Notes under the pieces: model-generated
Database searches by the model: none
The model's input: the letters and a program-made list of their open reading frames with translations, nothing else
Told to the model about the DNA's origin: nothing
Position numbers and translations under genes: made by a program
Assembly: GCA_050084515.1 (NCBI GenBank)
Contig: CM114274.1
Location: 23,002,001 to 23,066,000, forward strand
Direction: 5' to 3'
Length of the DNA: 64,000 nucleotides
Source of the DNA: Blasia pusilla
Taxonomy: Eukaryota > Marchantiophyta > Marchantiopsida > Blasiales
Part shown: one piece after another, positions 22,205-32,510 of the stretch
Layout: every line of letters starts with the position of its first letter
Numbering within the stretch: the stretch's first letter is position 1

Positions 22205-23430
22205 ATAGTGAGTGCTAAGGAGCGAAACCGTGTTCTTCAACGTTCTAGGAGGCATCGATTGGAGGGAACACATATTCTTTGTGTGTGGGAGGATGGTTGA
22301 GTACAAGTGGTGCCGCATTTGGCTCGGAGAGAGCGCATTGTGCGACATGCCCATGAGGAGTTGGGACATTTTGGGGTAAAGCACACGTATAGCTTACTCC
22401 TTGGCCAGTATTGCTGGCGTGGCATGCATACTCACATGCAGCAGCTGGTGTTACGTTGTATGGTTTGTGACCGGGTGAGGGCATCATTCAATGCCCCTAC
22501 ACCATAGTTACACCCCTTGCCTATTATGGGGTTGGGTTACCGTTGGAGTCTGGACTTTGCGGGACCGTTACCGTTGACTGTACAACACCATCGATATGTG
22601 TTGGTGATGGTGGAGCACTTCTCCAAGTGGATTGAGTTGGTGGCATTACCTGACAAGGCAATGCAGGGAATGGCGTATGCGTTTCTTGATATAGTGCTTA
22701 TTCATTTTGGTGCACCAGATGAGGTGCTGACCGACCAGGATATAGAGTTTCAGGTCTTGTGTGAAAAAGGCGTTGATTGATCATCGGACCACATCTCCAG
22801 ATCATCCTGGGAAGATGGTTTGGTTGAGTGTGTGGTTCAGATTGTGAAGAGGGCATTGCGCAAGTATGGCCTACAGAAGGGGCATCTTGGAGATTGGGAT
22901 ATTCAGTTGCCATGGTTAGCCATGGGGTATAGGTTCAGTCGCCAAGCATCCTTGGCTTTCTTCTCACCTTATTTTCTATTATACGGCCAAGATCTAGACT
23001 TGCCAGCAACAATTCGTCCGGAGTCTAGTGAGGTGGTGAACCTTGATGACCCAGTAATGTGGATGAGAGTGTGTTCTTATTGGGCAGAGCTCTTTTGGAG
23101 AGTTATGCCAACATCCTTTTAGAATCTTGCCATTGCTCAACATAGGGATTCGTTGCGATATGCAACCATTTGGGGTGGAGGTTATCGACCATCGATTTGT
23201 AGGTTCCATGTGGGGGACTATGTCTATTTGCAACAGATTGCACCGACAACTTTGGATGTGACGGCAAGCCGCACTATTTTACATGTGCGAGAGGTGTTAG
23301 CTTCTGGAGTTCTCATGTTGGAGGATCGTGACGGAGTTGTTTGGAAGGACCATGTGCGTAATTGTGGGCCATGTCATCTTCCAAATGTGGATGGTACTGT
23401 TGACCCAAGCTTAGCCATGATATGTGCTAG
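22205..23430 (+). pseudogene. DNMT-Gypsy integrase
   Basis: Zinc-binding HHCC domain at 22340-22480 (HAHEELGHFG, then RCMVCDRV). The catalytic core follows: SLDFAGPLP (first Asp), VLTDQDIEFQ (second Asp), DGLVECVVQIVKRAL (Glu). The C-terminal part has FSPYFLLYGQ, LAIAQHRDSLRY, FHVGDYVYLQQ and an HVREVLASGVLMLEDRDG barrel. Breaks: TGA 22298, TAG 22505, one-base insertions near 22762 and between there and 22820, TAG 23120. DNA is joined to target sites by this enzyme in functional relatives. No chromodomain is present; a PHD finger takes the usual chromodomain position. Confidence 0.8.
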
Positions 23431-23431
23431 C

Positions 23432-23575
23432 TTGAGGTGCATGTTGTGTGGGTCTGGTAACGCAACCCGTATGTTGGTGTGTGATTGGTGTTCTAGGGGT
23501 TGGCACATGATGTGTTTGACCCCACGTATGGATGTTGTTCCTATGGGAAGGTGGGTTTATCCTCGATGTACTTAG
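23432..23575 (+). pseudogene. PHD finger at the C-terminus of the DNMT-Gypsy polyprotein
   Basis: C4HC3-type spacing is evident: RCMLCGSGN, MLVCDWCSRGWHMMC, then a loop to GRWVYPRC and a stop at 23573. The seventh ligand (W-x-C-P) is Tyr here. PHD fingers read histone H3 tails, so by analogy with chromodomains of chromoviruses it may guide integration; that role is inference. It is in frame with the integrase C-terminus. A second, older copy of the same finger lies at 31045-32253. Confidence 0.75.
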
Positions 23576-23744
23576 GAGGGGTAGATGACTTGATCTTTGC
23601 ATGATATGGATTACAGATGTGCGACTAATGATGGGGCAACCTCGCACCCGATCTTCTGATTCGTGCACCCACGAAGGTGTATAGCATGTAGTAGATGTAT
23701 AGGGCTACCAGGGAGTTAGAGAGACCTAGCCGCCAATTAGGGGG

Positions 23745-24330
23745 ACGAGTTGTGGTACACTTATGTTTGTGTATGCTCTCGTCTATGTTATGTATGTATG
23801 TGAGTATGGTATGTCAACGATGTATGTTGTATGACGATGTGGATTTACACGACAGTTGTCATGACCATACGGATTATGTCGTAGAGTATAGTGTGCTAGT
23901 AGACGCCATACCTTATGTAGGGCCGTAGTGTCTAGGTAGGGATGCGGTTTCATACATAGGGTTGGGGGTTACTCCGTTGAGGGTGACTTTTCCAATAGGG
24001 CCCGCCCTTAGGTTGGAGGGTATAGTGTGGAGTGTACTCAAAGAACTGTTAGTTCTTTGAGTTGAGCCTATTGCGTTGGGAGTTAGCCTTGGTAGTGAGT
24101 AGAGCTCTTGGTTATGGTGGTTCTTGCAAGCTTCAACTTGGATTCTCCCATCGTGGAGTGGGTTTGGCTCAATTGTATGTGATTCTATACGTGTTTTATG
24201 ACAGTAGGTCTTTCATGGATTTCAGTTGTGGTACACTTGTGTTTGTGTATGCTCTCGTCTATGTTATGTATGTATGTAAGTATGGTATGTCAACGATGTA
24301 TGTTGTATGATGATGTGGATTCGCACGACA
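23745..24330 (+). repeat. 3' region of DNMT-Gypsy with a 100-bp direct repeat
   Basis: About 23749-23850 and 24229-24330 are near-identical (both contain 'gtatgctctcgtctatgtta' and end 'cacgacag'), 480 bp apart. The second copy abuts Gypsy-1 sequence exactly. It may mark an LTR end or a short internal duplication. No gene is seen in 23576-24330. Confidence 0.5.
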
Positions 24331-26700
24331 GATCTCTTTGACTCGATTGAACGCTTTATCCTTTTCCTTGTTCCATGTAGTGTTGGCAAACTTTGCGGTC
24401 CAATCCGTGAGAGGTTTCACTATTCCCAAAAAGTTCTTCACGTATGTCCAGTAAAACTGGACCGCTCCGATGAACCTCTTCATCCCCTTCATAGTGGAAG
24501 GCGGTTCCCATTTGGAAATTACGCTTACCTTCTCCATGTTTGGACTCACTCCACCTACACGAACCATATGCCCCAAGAACTTGATCTTCATCAAACCGAA
24601 CTCACTCTTATCCGCATTCCCATACAGCTTGTTCACCCTGAGTTTCTCAAACACCATCTTCAAATGTTGAGCGTGCTCCTCTAGCATTTTCGAATAGATG
24701 AGTATGTCATCAATGTAGATGATCACAAACTCATCCGTCTCCTTATGAAAGATGAAGTTCATCAAAGTGGTGAACGTCGGAGGTGGATTACAAAGACCGA
24801 AAGGCATAACCACAAACTCGAACGAACTGTATCTTGTTCTACATACAGTCTTCTCTACATCTACTTCGGCAATCCGAATCTGATAATATCCTGATTTAAG
24901 GTCAATCGGGCTGAAATACTTGGCACCCGACAATCGATCAAAGAGGTCATCCATCCTTGGGAGAGGATATTTGTTCCTTACCGTCACTTTATTCGGCGCC
25001 CGATAATCAACACAGAGTCTCAACTTCCCATCCTTCTTCTTCACAAAGAGGACGGGCGCCCCATAACGTGACTTGCCAGTTTGGATGTAACCCCTCTCTA
25101 GGAGTTCATCCAACTGTTTCTTCAACTCAGCAAGTTCCTCTTGATTCAACCAATATCGTGCCTTTGAAGGTGGTTGAGATCCGGGTATCACCTCAATCTT
25201 ATGATCAACCGCCCTATGTGGTGGCAACTCAGTCAGAAGCTCCTTAGTGAGCACATCTCCAAATTCTTTCACAACTCTCTTGAGTGTTTCAAGGATTCCC
25301 CTTGAAGCTGAGTTCTGATCTCTACGTCTCGCGCTTGCATCATCCTCTACTTGTCTCATCAAGCAAAGGAATTCTTCCTCTAACTTGGCCAAACTCGTCC
25401 TCGTGATGGCGTTCACCAACTTTGTCTTCCTAGGAACCTCACAAACCAATCTGACGTGCCTCCGTTTGCCATTCACCAAGACGCTCAACCTCAAAGGTCT
25501 TCACCTCAGTTCCACCTCATACACATCCAAGAACGTGTTCCCCAAGACTCTGTCAATTCCGTCCATGTCGCAAACTGTGAAATTATCCTTCAACTCAAAT
25601 ATTCCGCATCCCACAACTAGCCCTAAAACCAGATTTGAGGTCTGGTGGGACTTGCCTCCCGCAAATCCTACCCTAATGGGTTCATCCGCCTTGATGGTTG
25701 GCAATCCAAGCGTTTTCACGATTCAGGGACTTAAGAATGAGTGTGAGGCACCTGTATCAACGAGCAACATCACATCACCATTAGCGATCCTGAATCCTAG
25801 GTAAACCAAATTGGGCGTTCTCTTGGTGACTTGGAGAGATGTATCTAGATCTCCCACCGATAAGTGCTTAGCAGCAAACGCAATCATACTCGGTTTACTA
25901 ACCTTGGGCCTAACACATTCCTTAGCTATATGCTCGGATTGGCCACAGTTGTAGCAAATCACTTTGGCATTTGTTGACTTCGTGAATAGCGGCCCTCTTG
26001 GCTTCGCGTTGAGTTCCACTCGTTTCGCTGTTGGGGCAAGAGACCCTTCGTGGTCGTGCTCATCCCCATTCCAAACCCTCTTGGATGTCCCTTTGTTTTT
26101 TGGTAACTTAGAAAAACTTGTTGGCTCAAAGGGTTTTTGGTGTCGGACTTCATCGTCCCCAATCCGCTCTGCTAGCCTCAGAAGATCCGCGCGCGTGTCT
26201 GGGATGTGAGGCATACGAAAGAGGGTCTTTTCAGCACTAGGTTTGAGTCCACTTAAGAAGATCATCTTTTTTGTATGTTCATCCATGGAAAGTTCACTAA
26301 ACTCTCGCACATAAGCGCTAAGGGATCCGCTCTGGCGCAACCTCACAACCTCCATGCCATCGCGATACTCCTGATATTCCGGAGTGAATCGGTTCCCAAT
26401 CAACTCCTTGAAATCTTCCCAACGCAACATTTTCCCACGGCCTAGATGTTCTTTATGGTGAGTTTTCCACCAGTGGAGAGCATGATCCTTCAGAAATGTG
26501 ACAGCTACAATCACCTTGTCTTGTTCATTTGCCTTTTGTGCTTCGAAATAAAGTTTGAGTTCCGTTAGAAACTGGCTCACTTTCCGAGGACGCCCCATTC
26601 CTGTGAATGGCGTTGGAAAATTTGTCTTAAAAATCTTCTTGCTGGAACTAGAGGCTCTATTTGACTTGAATTCCATTATCACCTTGCTCTGTTCGGCCAT
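24331..26700 (-). pseudogene. Gypsy-1 gag-protease-reverse transcriptase, truncated
   Basis: One minus-strand frame from ATG at 26700. Gag (about 240 residues: FTGMGRPRKVSQFL, HALHWWKTHH, FTPEYQEYRDGM) is followed by a CCHC knuckle (CYNCGQSEHIAKEC), protease with LLVDTGASHSF, and RT with LFVKKKDGKLRLCVDYR, DLKSGYYQIR, FVVMPFGLCN and intact YIDDILIYS. Two in-frame TGA codons (just after the protease DTGA at about 25723, and at about 25501) interrupt it; both could come from CGA codons. RT runs to KDKAFNRVKEI and stops at 24331, where DNMT-Gypsy begins. RNase H and most of integrase are lost. The frame is otherwise well preserved, so this element is much younger than its neighbours at 28-31 kb. 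Confidence 0.85.
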
Positions 26701-27085
26701 CTAGTACGCCATCACCTTCATCAATCCCATCATTTGGATATAAAAGGCCGGATCGTTTGAGTTTGGAACTGAAGGTCCCGCGGAAAGATTTTTGGTTGGA
26801 ACATCCTCATGTCTGGGACTTGGCACTTTGGGAGTTGCAATTTCCACCTCTCGCTCTCAGTCCATCATTAATTTGTCTCTCGGATTTTTTGCTTTGACTC
26901 GCGATTTCCTCAGTTCTTTGCCCTTGGTCGCCATTTGCGAGTCATCACTTTCTCAGATCTCCTCCTTACCTCTTGTATTCCTCCTCGGGCGTCGCGGTCT
27001 TCCGATCACCTTGAGTTCTCCCCAAATATCCAGATCTTCTACGACCCCAAGTTCACGTTCATCAAGGATTTTCTCTGATACCACG
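26701..27085 (-). promoter_or_regulatory. Gypsy-1 leader and primer-binding site
   Basis: On the minus strand, directly after the 5' LTR, lies TGGTATCAGAG (about 27073-27083), the standard plant PBS for the 3' end of initiator tRNA-Met. The leader to the gag ATG is about 370 bases with no long gene of its own. Confidence 0.8.
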
Positions 27086-28099
27086 TGTCGTGCGCCTACT
27101 CTCCTTGAACGTTAATCTTGTTGGTTGCGGAAGCGTGCGTTCAGTAGGTCACGCTCTCAAAACTAATCTGCATCCAAATACGCACTCAGATTAGTCGGGT
27201 CTTGGATCAATCAGCGGTGTAACTTTCCGAGTTCTTATCTCGGACTCTCATCAAGCTCAACCTTCATAGTTTTGCGATTTACAACATGGGCAAGTCTCAA
27301 AAGACTTGGGACAGACTTTTTGGTCGGTTCAGGAACCTGAAATGGCGTTTCGCGCTTGGCGGTTCCAACTGTCCGATGGACATCCAATGAGTTCCTCACC
27401 AAGACTTGCACGAAGTGAATCTCGGGTTGGAATCCAAGTGTGGCGTACAAAGTCCACTCCCTTGGATCAGGTTTGGGTTTCGAGTTCCAACGCCAAACTC
27501 CCGTTCCATCCCGTGCCTCTGAAATGCCGTTTGGTGCTCAAAGTGGGGATTCGTGTTCCGAGATATCTCGAAGAGACTCCTCCCTTACTAGTACTTCTGG
27601 GAATCTTCGGGGGCCCCCTACATTTAGGGAAAGACACCCGGGCCTCTCCAATTGCTCTCACAATCGTTTTCGGCCAATATCTCAGCCTATACTTATGCAT
27701 TTTTTGAGATCTTTGGTTCGTTGGAAGCGTCTCAAGATAAGATTTCCAACTCGTGCTTACTTGTCTCGAGCTTATCTTGGAGCTCAACATTATGGTCCTA
27801 AACACAATCAGATTCTTCCAAATGCTAGTCGTGTTCCAAACTGGTTCTCACCTCTTTGGCAACCAAACTCCCAAGACTCAACTCATCTCAAGTCTTTGCT
27901 CGCGTTTGGTCTAGATTTTTGGTCGCGACCAGTAACGCATGAAACACACAACTCTGTTCCGCGTTTCTTCTCTTGGACTTTTCCAAGAGACCTTTCCAAA
28001 CGCCTCTCCAAAGCGCAAACATTGCAGCGTGAGTTCACTTGAGTTCTGATGTTCCGCTTGGTGCCTATTTGGTGTTGTTTGGTTATGAGGGTCACGACA
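27086..28099 (-). repeat. Gypsy-1 5' LTR
   Basis: 1014 bp, TGTCGTGCG to GTCACGACA on the plus strand, followed by TSD TCTTA at 28100. Direct partner of 3828-4860. ORFs inside are shared by all LTR copies and are not genes. Confidence 0.85.
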
Positions 28100-28104
28100 T
28101 CTTA

Positions 28105-28856
28105 AGCATGTTCCAAATCTTCCTCTCCAATCCAAGTTTTCTTCTTCACATTCTTCAGAATTGTTGGCCCTGTGTCACAAATGCAAAATGATCTACACCT
28201 AAAACCTAGGTTTATCTTTGATGATCATAGATTGGAGTCTCAACATTTGCCTTTGCCAAGGACACATAGTATCCTTGAAGAACTTCTTAAAAAATGTCAC
28301 ATGAAAGGATGGATGGGTTTTCATTTCCTCTGGTTATTCCAAAGTGTAAACATTCTCAAATGGGTTGGCCTTGATAACGTATGGTCCAACATACTTGGCA
28401 CCAAACTTCAAAGATAACTCTTTTAAAAAATGAGTTTCTTCATGCTAAACCAAGATTTTCCTAGTACTTCAAATTGCACTTAGCCCTCGACTTTTGTTAG
28501 CTTGCTTCACGTACCTTAGTCGAGCCTTCTTAAGACTCTTTTTTTCTTATCTTTTAATTTATCACATTTCCACTTATAAACCCTTTGGTAACTCAAATTG
28601 CTACCAAATATGTAGTAAAATCCAAGAGATTACATATGCAGTTGTAGAATCCACTTTTGGGATGAACAAGACCAACTTGCTTATATTGTAAAAAATTAGA
28701 AGTATTGCATTGTATATCTCAAATTTTAGGATACTTGTGATGAAGTCCATGCTAATATTTTGCAAGGGACCTTTCGGAGCCAGAAACGGGTGAAGGAAAC
28801 CTTGTTTCTTTGCCTAAGAAACCCTATTCATATTACTAGCACGTGATGGCATTAGT
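28105..28856 (-). pseudogene. Old Gypsy integrase remnant, right half of the insertion target
   Basis: Continuation of the older relative interrupted by Gypsy-1. Sequence at 28104-28150 aligns with 5600-5650 of the Gypsy-1 chromodomain. Near 28340-28420 the minus strand reads KYVGPYVIKANPF, and near 28780 KGPLQNISMDFI, the start of the integrase core. Many stops and frame changes are present. The LINE at 28857 interrupts it, and RNase H of the same old element reappears at 30412-30645. Confidence 0.6.
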
Positions 28857-29662
28857 TTACAAAAACACCTCGACACTTTGGCAAGGTTTTGTACCAAGAA
28901 TCAGATGGAGGTTAATATGGAGAAGTCTAAAATCATTATAGTGGGTACTAGATCCAAGTTCTCGTTCTTTTACAAAGGTCTACAATTAGACCAAGTGAAG
29001 AGTTATAAATATCTAGGCATCCATTTCTCTAATGACTATAGTTGGGCACTTTGCGCGCAAAAGAGAGTAGAAGATGGTTACAAAGCTCTCTATTCATTTT
29101 TAAACCGATGTAGAAGAGCTCATCTTGTGTCTTGGGATCTTAGGAAATTCTTATTTAGGAGCTTAGTGTTGCCGGTGGTCTTATATGGGACCCAAGTTTG
29201 GCTCCGGCTGCTCTATTTTGGAGCAGCCCGGATACCAAAATGGATTTTTATCAACTTCATGTTAATCCTATGCTTGTATATTGTGAACAAGGATACCTAC
29301 TTGTAGGGATCTCCACGTTCTTACGTCATATCATCGCATGACATAGATTTAGGTCTCATAGGCTAGGAATTGAGGAAGGACGATGGTTTAATATTGATAG
29401 AAGTGAACGAATTTGTAGATTATGTGACGGAGAAAATATTGAGGATGAAGAGCATGTGTTTGTTACATCTCCAAGGTATGAAGAGATTAGACTAGCTCAT
29501 AAAATAGATATGGAGAATTTATATTCTTTATTACATCTAGTGCCTTATGATTTAGATTGTTATATTAGGGACGTCATTATTCATCGCTCAATTGCTCTAG
29601 GCAGTAGCTAGGAGAAGGTCTTTAGGATCTTTTTCAAGATCAGTGAATGAATGACTTATAAT
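28857..29662 (+). pseudogene. 5'-truncated LINE, ORF2 C-terminus
   Basis: Plus-strand non-LTR retrotransposon remnant. 28878-29306 reads as the end of an RT (NQMEVNMEKSKIIIVGTRS, SYKYLGIHFS, LVLPVVLYGTQVW). A frame change and stop follow, and then a zinc-knuckle-like tail (HRLGIEEGRWFN, ERICRLCDGENIEDEEHVF). The endonuclease and most of the RT are missing, as usual for 5'-truncated copies. Tails of the same LINE occur at 537-660 and, reversed, at 32440-32510. Confidence 0.7.
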
Positions 29663-30018
29663 GTATTTTTCAGCCTTTTGACCCTTTGGGTCCCACGGGC
29701 TTGATCTATTTACCATTTACCATTTATATTTGTTGTGTTGGTCAAACATATCTCCAAAAAATGGGAAGCTTCTCCCTCCATGTTGGGTCAAAATAGGGAG
29801 TGTGGATTCTCCCCTTTATATCTAGCCAAGGATCCATCATGTGTTTTTCAGCCTTTTGACCCTTTGGGTCCCATGGGCTTGATCTATTTACCATTTACCA
29901 TTTATATTTGCTTTGTTGGTCATACATATCTCCAAAAAATGGGAAACATCTCCCTCCATGTTGGGTCAAAATAGGGAGTGTGGATTCTCCCCTTTATATC
30001 TAGCCAAGGATCCATCAT
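29663..30018 (+). repeat. LINE tail duplicated as two 178-bp tandem units
   Basis: Units 29663-29840 and 29841-30018 both start 'tttttcagccttttgaccc' (or one base different) and end 'ccaaggatccatcat'. They sit at the LINE 3' end. Confidence 0.7.
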
Positions 30019-30720
30019 GGCACTCCATCAAGGCATGAACACCTTAGTTTGAAGCTTATCCTCATCGACATAGATTTGGATCTACTTAAATCTTAGCAAA
30101 ATCTCGTTCAAATTTATATGGGCTATCTTCTCTTCTTGATTTAATTTCCTTGAGTACTCACCTACTTGGACATCGTTCATACACCCTTCGCAAATCTTTC
30201 TCTCCATATCTGTTTATGTAGGAAACATATCTCTTAACACTTGCGTTGTTCTTGGCATGTACTCATCCTTGCAACTCAACGCGTTAGGGATGAATTTATT
30301 TTGTCAAGCATGTGAACTAGTTCCACATTCATAAGTGCTAAGGTATCATACCATCATAGTTTTTCTCATGCAGTGCGATCATATATCTCAAAATACTTGA
30401 GTGATATATTATTAGTGTACACTCAAGTTTGATGAAGCCTTGAGTAAATGGTACCAATCCCTCAAACAACGAACCACTCCATACAAAACTTTCTCATAAG
30501 TTTGCCATCTACGTTTGGTAAGGCTAAGTTTATTTCTTTTATTCGCTAGAAGTCTCCTTTCTTTCACTAGCATTTGTGTAAGCGGATAGTCATTAGCATC
30601 TATTTGCACCTTGAATGATTTTTTCAATTGCGGTAGCTTCAACACACGTTGAATATCCTTACGTGTCGTTGATAGTAGTTTTCCTTATCCCATGAATGTG
30701 CAAACTTGACTCACGTTTAT
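30019..30720 (-). pseudogene. Old Gypsy RNase H remnant
   Basis: The minus strand at 30412-30645 reads LKLPQLKKSFKVQIDANDYPL and on to CLRDWYHLL, matching the Gypsy RNase H start (F.V..DASD). It is the continuation of the old Gypsy left of the LINE. 30019-30411 is decayed integrase sequence without an open frame. Confidence 0.5.
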
Positions 30721-30777
30721 GGGACACAAAATTCCTGCTACAAGTTTGAATGAGGTATAATACTAGTAGCATCTACA

Positions 30778-30890
<113 letters not shown>

Positions 30891-31044
30891 GCACTCTCCC
30901 TCAACCGAGTTGTACTTTTCCAACGTAGTGTTGTTGAAGCGCGGCTAACATATAATGCTACAAACTCACTTCCTAATCATCAACTTGGTCAGTGCTCAAA
31001 GTCCCAATGGGACGCAATGTTCATACAATAGGATGACAATGATG

Positions 31045-32253
31045 TGAGTTTGAACTATGTAGTGGCAATGGTTTTTGTTAGCTTTATGTGTATGATGCGT
31101 GGGTTACTAAAAGGTGCAACAATAATGTTCAGCTTTGACTGTCGTGCGCCTACTTCCTTGAACACCAATCTTATGTGTTGCAGAAGCTTGCGTTCACTAG
31201 GTCTTAGTCTCCTTATTGATTTGCATCCAAACACACTCATATTACCTATGGTTTGGATCAACTAGCCTTGCGTCTCCCAAACCTACTCTCATGTTATCGT
31301 TCAAGCTCAACCGATCTAAACGGGGCCACATACCGACCTAAATCCTTACTCTCTAACACGGGAAAGTCCCTTAAGACTTGAGATAGACTTCCTTAATAGT
31401 CTAGGAACCTAAAATGGTGCTAGAAGCACGTTTGATTGTCCCAAGTGCTCAATAAACCTTGAATGAGTCTCTAATTGGGACTTGATATCTAAGTCACGAG
31501 TCAAGGTCTAGGGTTGGTGTTCACTCAGGTGTCCATAGCTAGCCCACTTAGACTTAGCTCATTATCCAAACCCCAAAGCTAATCTCTCGATCCATCCCCA
31601 CGGTTCCCAAGGTGGGCTTCAAGTTCCAAACGCCCTTGGAGACCCTTCTTATGTATAGTTCTAGAGATTCTCAACCACTCCCTATCTTTAGGAAAGTCCT
31701 CTTGGGCCGCTCCTTGTGGCCCTCAACCTAAATATAAGTTTGATAGTTGGGGGATGGTTTCTAAATCTTTGCTTACGCGTTCGTATGAAATTTTTAGTGC
31801 GTTGGAATCATCTTCTCACAAGCCTCTCAACCTTATTCATCCCAAATGCATCTTGGATCTAGCCATGATGACCTCAAATATGGAGAATCCCCAAATGCTC
31901 AATCGAGTTCCAAGCCTGGTTGGAGTCTCCTTGGTAGGAAACTCTTGTGGAACTAGAGATCTTCTCAAGTTTGCTTCAATTTTGGTCTTGTTTTACTAGA
32001 TCATGACCCCCAATATTTGAGATGCCCATCAAGGCTCGCATCTCAATTCTGCAAGGCATCTCTCACTCGTGAGACTCGGACGCGCTTCCCGCATAATATG
32101 AGCCTACTAGAGTTATGATGTTCTACGTTGGCACATGTTTGGTTATGAGAGTCGTGACAATGATGGTTTGTCTCGAGGATGGCATATGATGTATTTGATG
32201 CCATCCTTAGATACAATTCCTCAGGGAAAATGGTTATGTGCCAAACGTACATA
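31045..32253 (+). pseudogene. Second PHD-Gypsy relic split by a solo LTR
   Basis: Left part 31080-31139 reads SFMCMMRGLLKGATIMFSFD and right part 32160-32253 reads GLSRGWHMMYLMPSLD then PQGKWLCAKRT and a stop. Joined across the LTR they line up with the PHD finger at 23432-23575, and the sequence after the stop (GTGACTTGGATTAT...) also matches 23590 onward. Several Cys ligands are lost. So a second, older member of the DNMT-Gypsy family existed here. Confidence 0.65.
31140..32159 (-). mobile_element. Older solo LTR of the Gypsy-1 family
   Basis: 1020 bp, TGTCGTGCG to GTCGTGACA, with many differences from the other LTRs, so older. The target duplication is not clear (TTGAC left, AATGA right). 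It interrupts the PHD finger relic. Confidence 0.75.
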
Positions 32254-32439
32254 GGTTGTGTTAGATGGGAAAAAAAGTCGTGAGTGACTTGGATTATTGG
32301 TGAGCGGCTAATAATGGGGAGAGAAAAATCTCTTGATCTTAGCATTGAAAAGATTCATGTTACTCTTAATACAATGATTAACTATCTTGGGTTGGAGGGA
32401 CCCAACCACTAGGTAAGGGGATGATTGTGTGGCCTCTTT

Positions 32440-32510
32440 AGGTGATAGTAAATGGTAAATAAACCAAAAGTGTGGGATACAAGGCATTAAAAGGCTAACA
32501 CCGCTTAATA
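32440..32510 (-). mobile_element. LINE 3' tail fragment, reversed
   Basis: On the minus strand it reads 'gttagccttttaatgcc' and 'ggtttatttaccatttac', like the LINE tail at 29.67 kb. Confidence 0.45.

Larger units (their letters stand above)
18477..24330 (+). mobile_element. Gypsy-type element carrying a C5 methyltransferase and a PHD finger (DNMT-Gypsy)
   Basis: Plus-strand polyprotein remnant in the order C5-cytosine methyltransferase, reverse transcriptase, RNase H, integrase, PHD finger. From about 19805 to 21913 everything is in one frame, so the methyltransferase is fused N-terminally to RT where gag-protease would normally lie. The 5' end is missing at the junction with the MULE. The 3' end is probably at 24329, just before Gypsy-1 RT sequence resumes, and ends in CA. 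Eight TAG, three TGA and one TAA codons plus a few frameshifts show it is dead. Retrotransposons with acquired DNMTs are known from charophyte algae and dinoflagellates. Confidence 0.75.
3823..28104 (-). mobile_element. Gypsy-1: Ty3/Gypsy chromovirus with nested insertions and 5-bp TSD
   Basis: A single minus-strand LTR retrotransposon, seen from direct LTRs at 3828-4860 and 27086-28099 and a matching 5-bp target duplication TCTTA at 3823-3827 and 28100-28104. Order on the minus strand is 5' LTR (28099-27086), PBS, gag-protease-RT (26700-24331), foreign DNA (24330-5877), integrase tail plus chromodomain (about 5873-5561), PPT (next to 4861), 3' LTR. RNase H and the integrase core are missing, so the two foreign blocks came with a deletion of roughly 1.5-2 kb, or one arrived by rearrangement. 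Without the foreign DNA the element would be about 5.8 kb. Element type and orientation are secure; the history of the interior is inferred. Confidence 0.85.
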
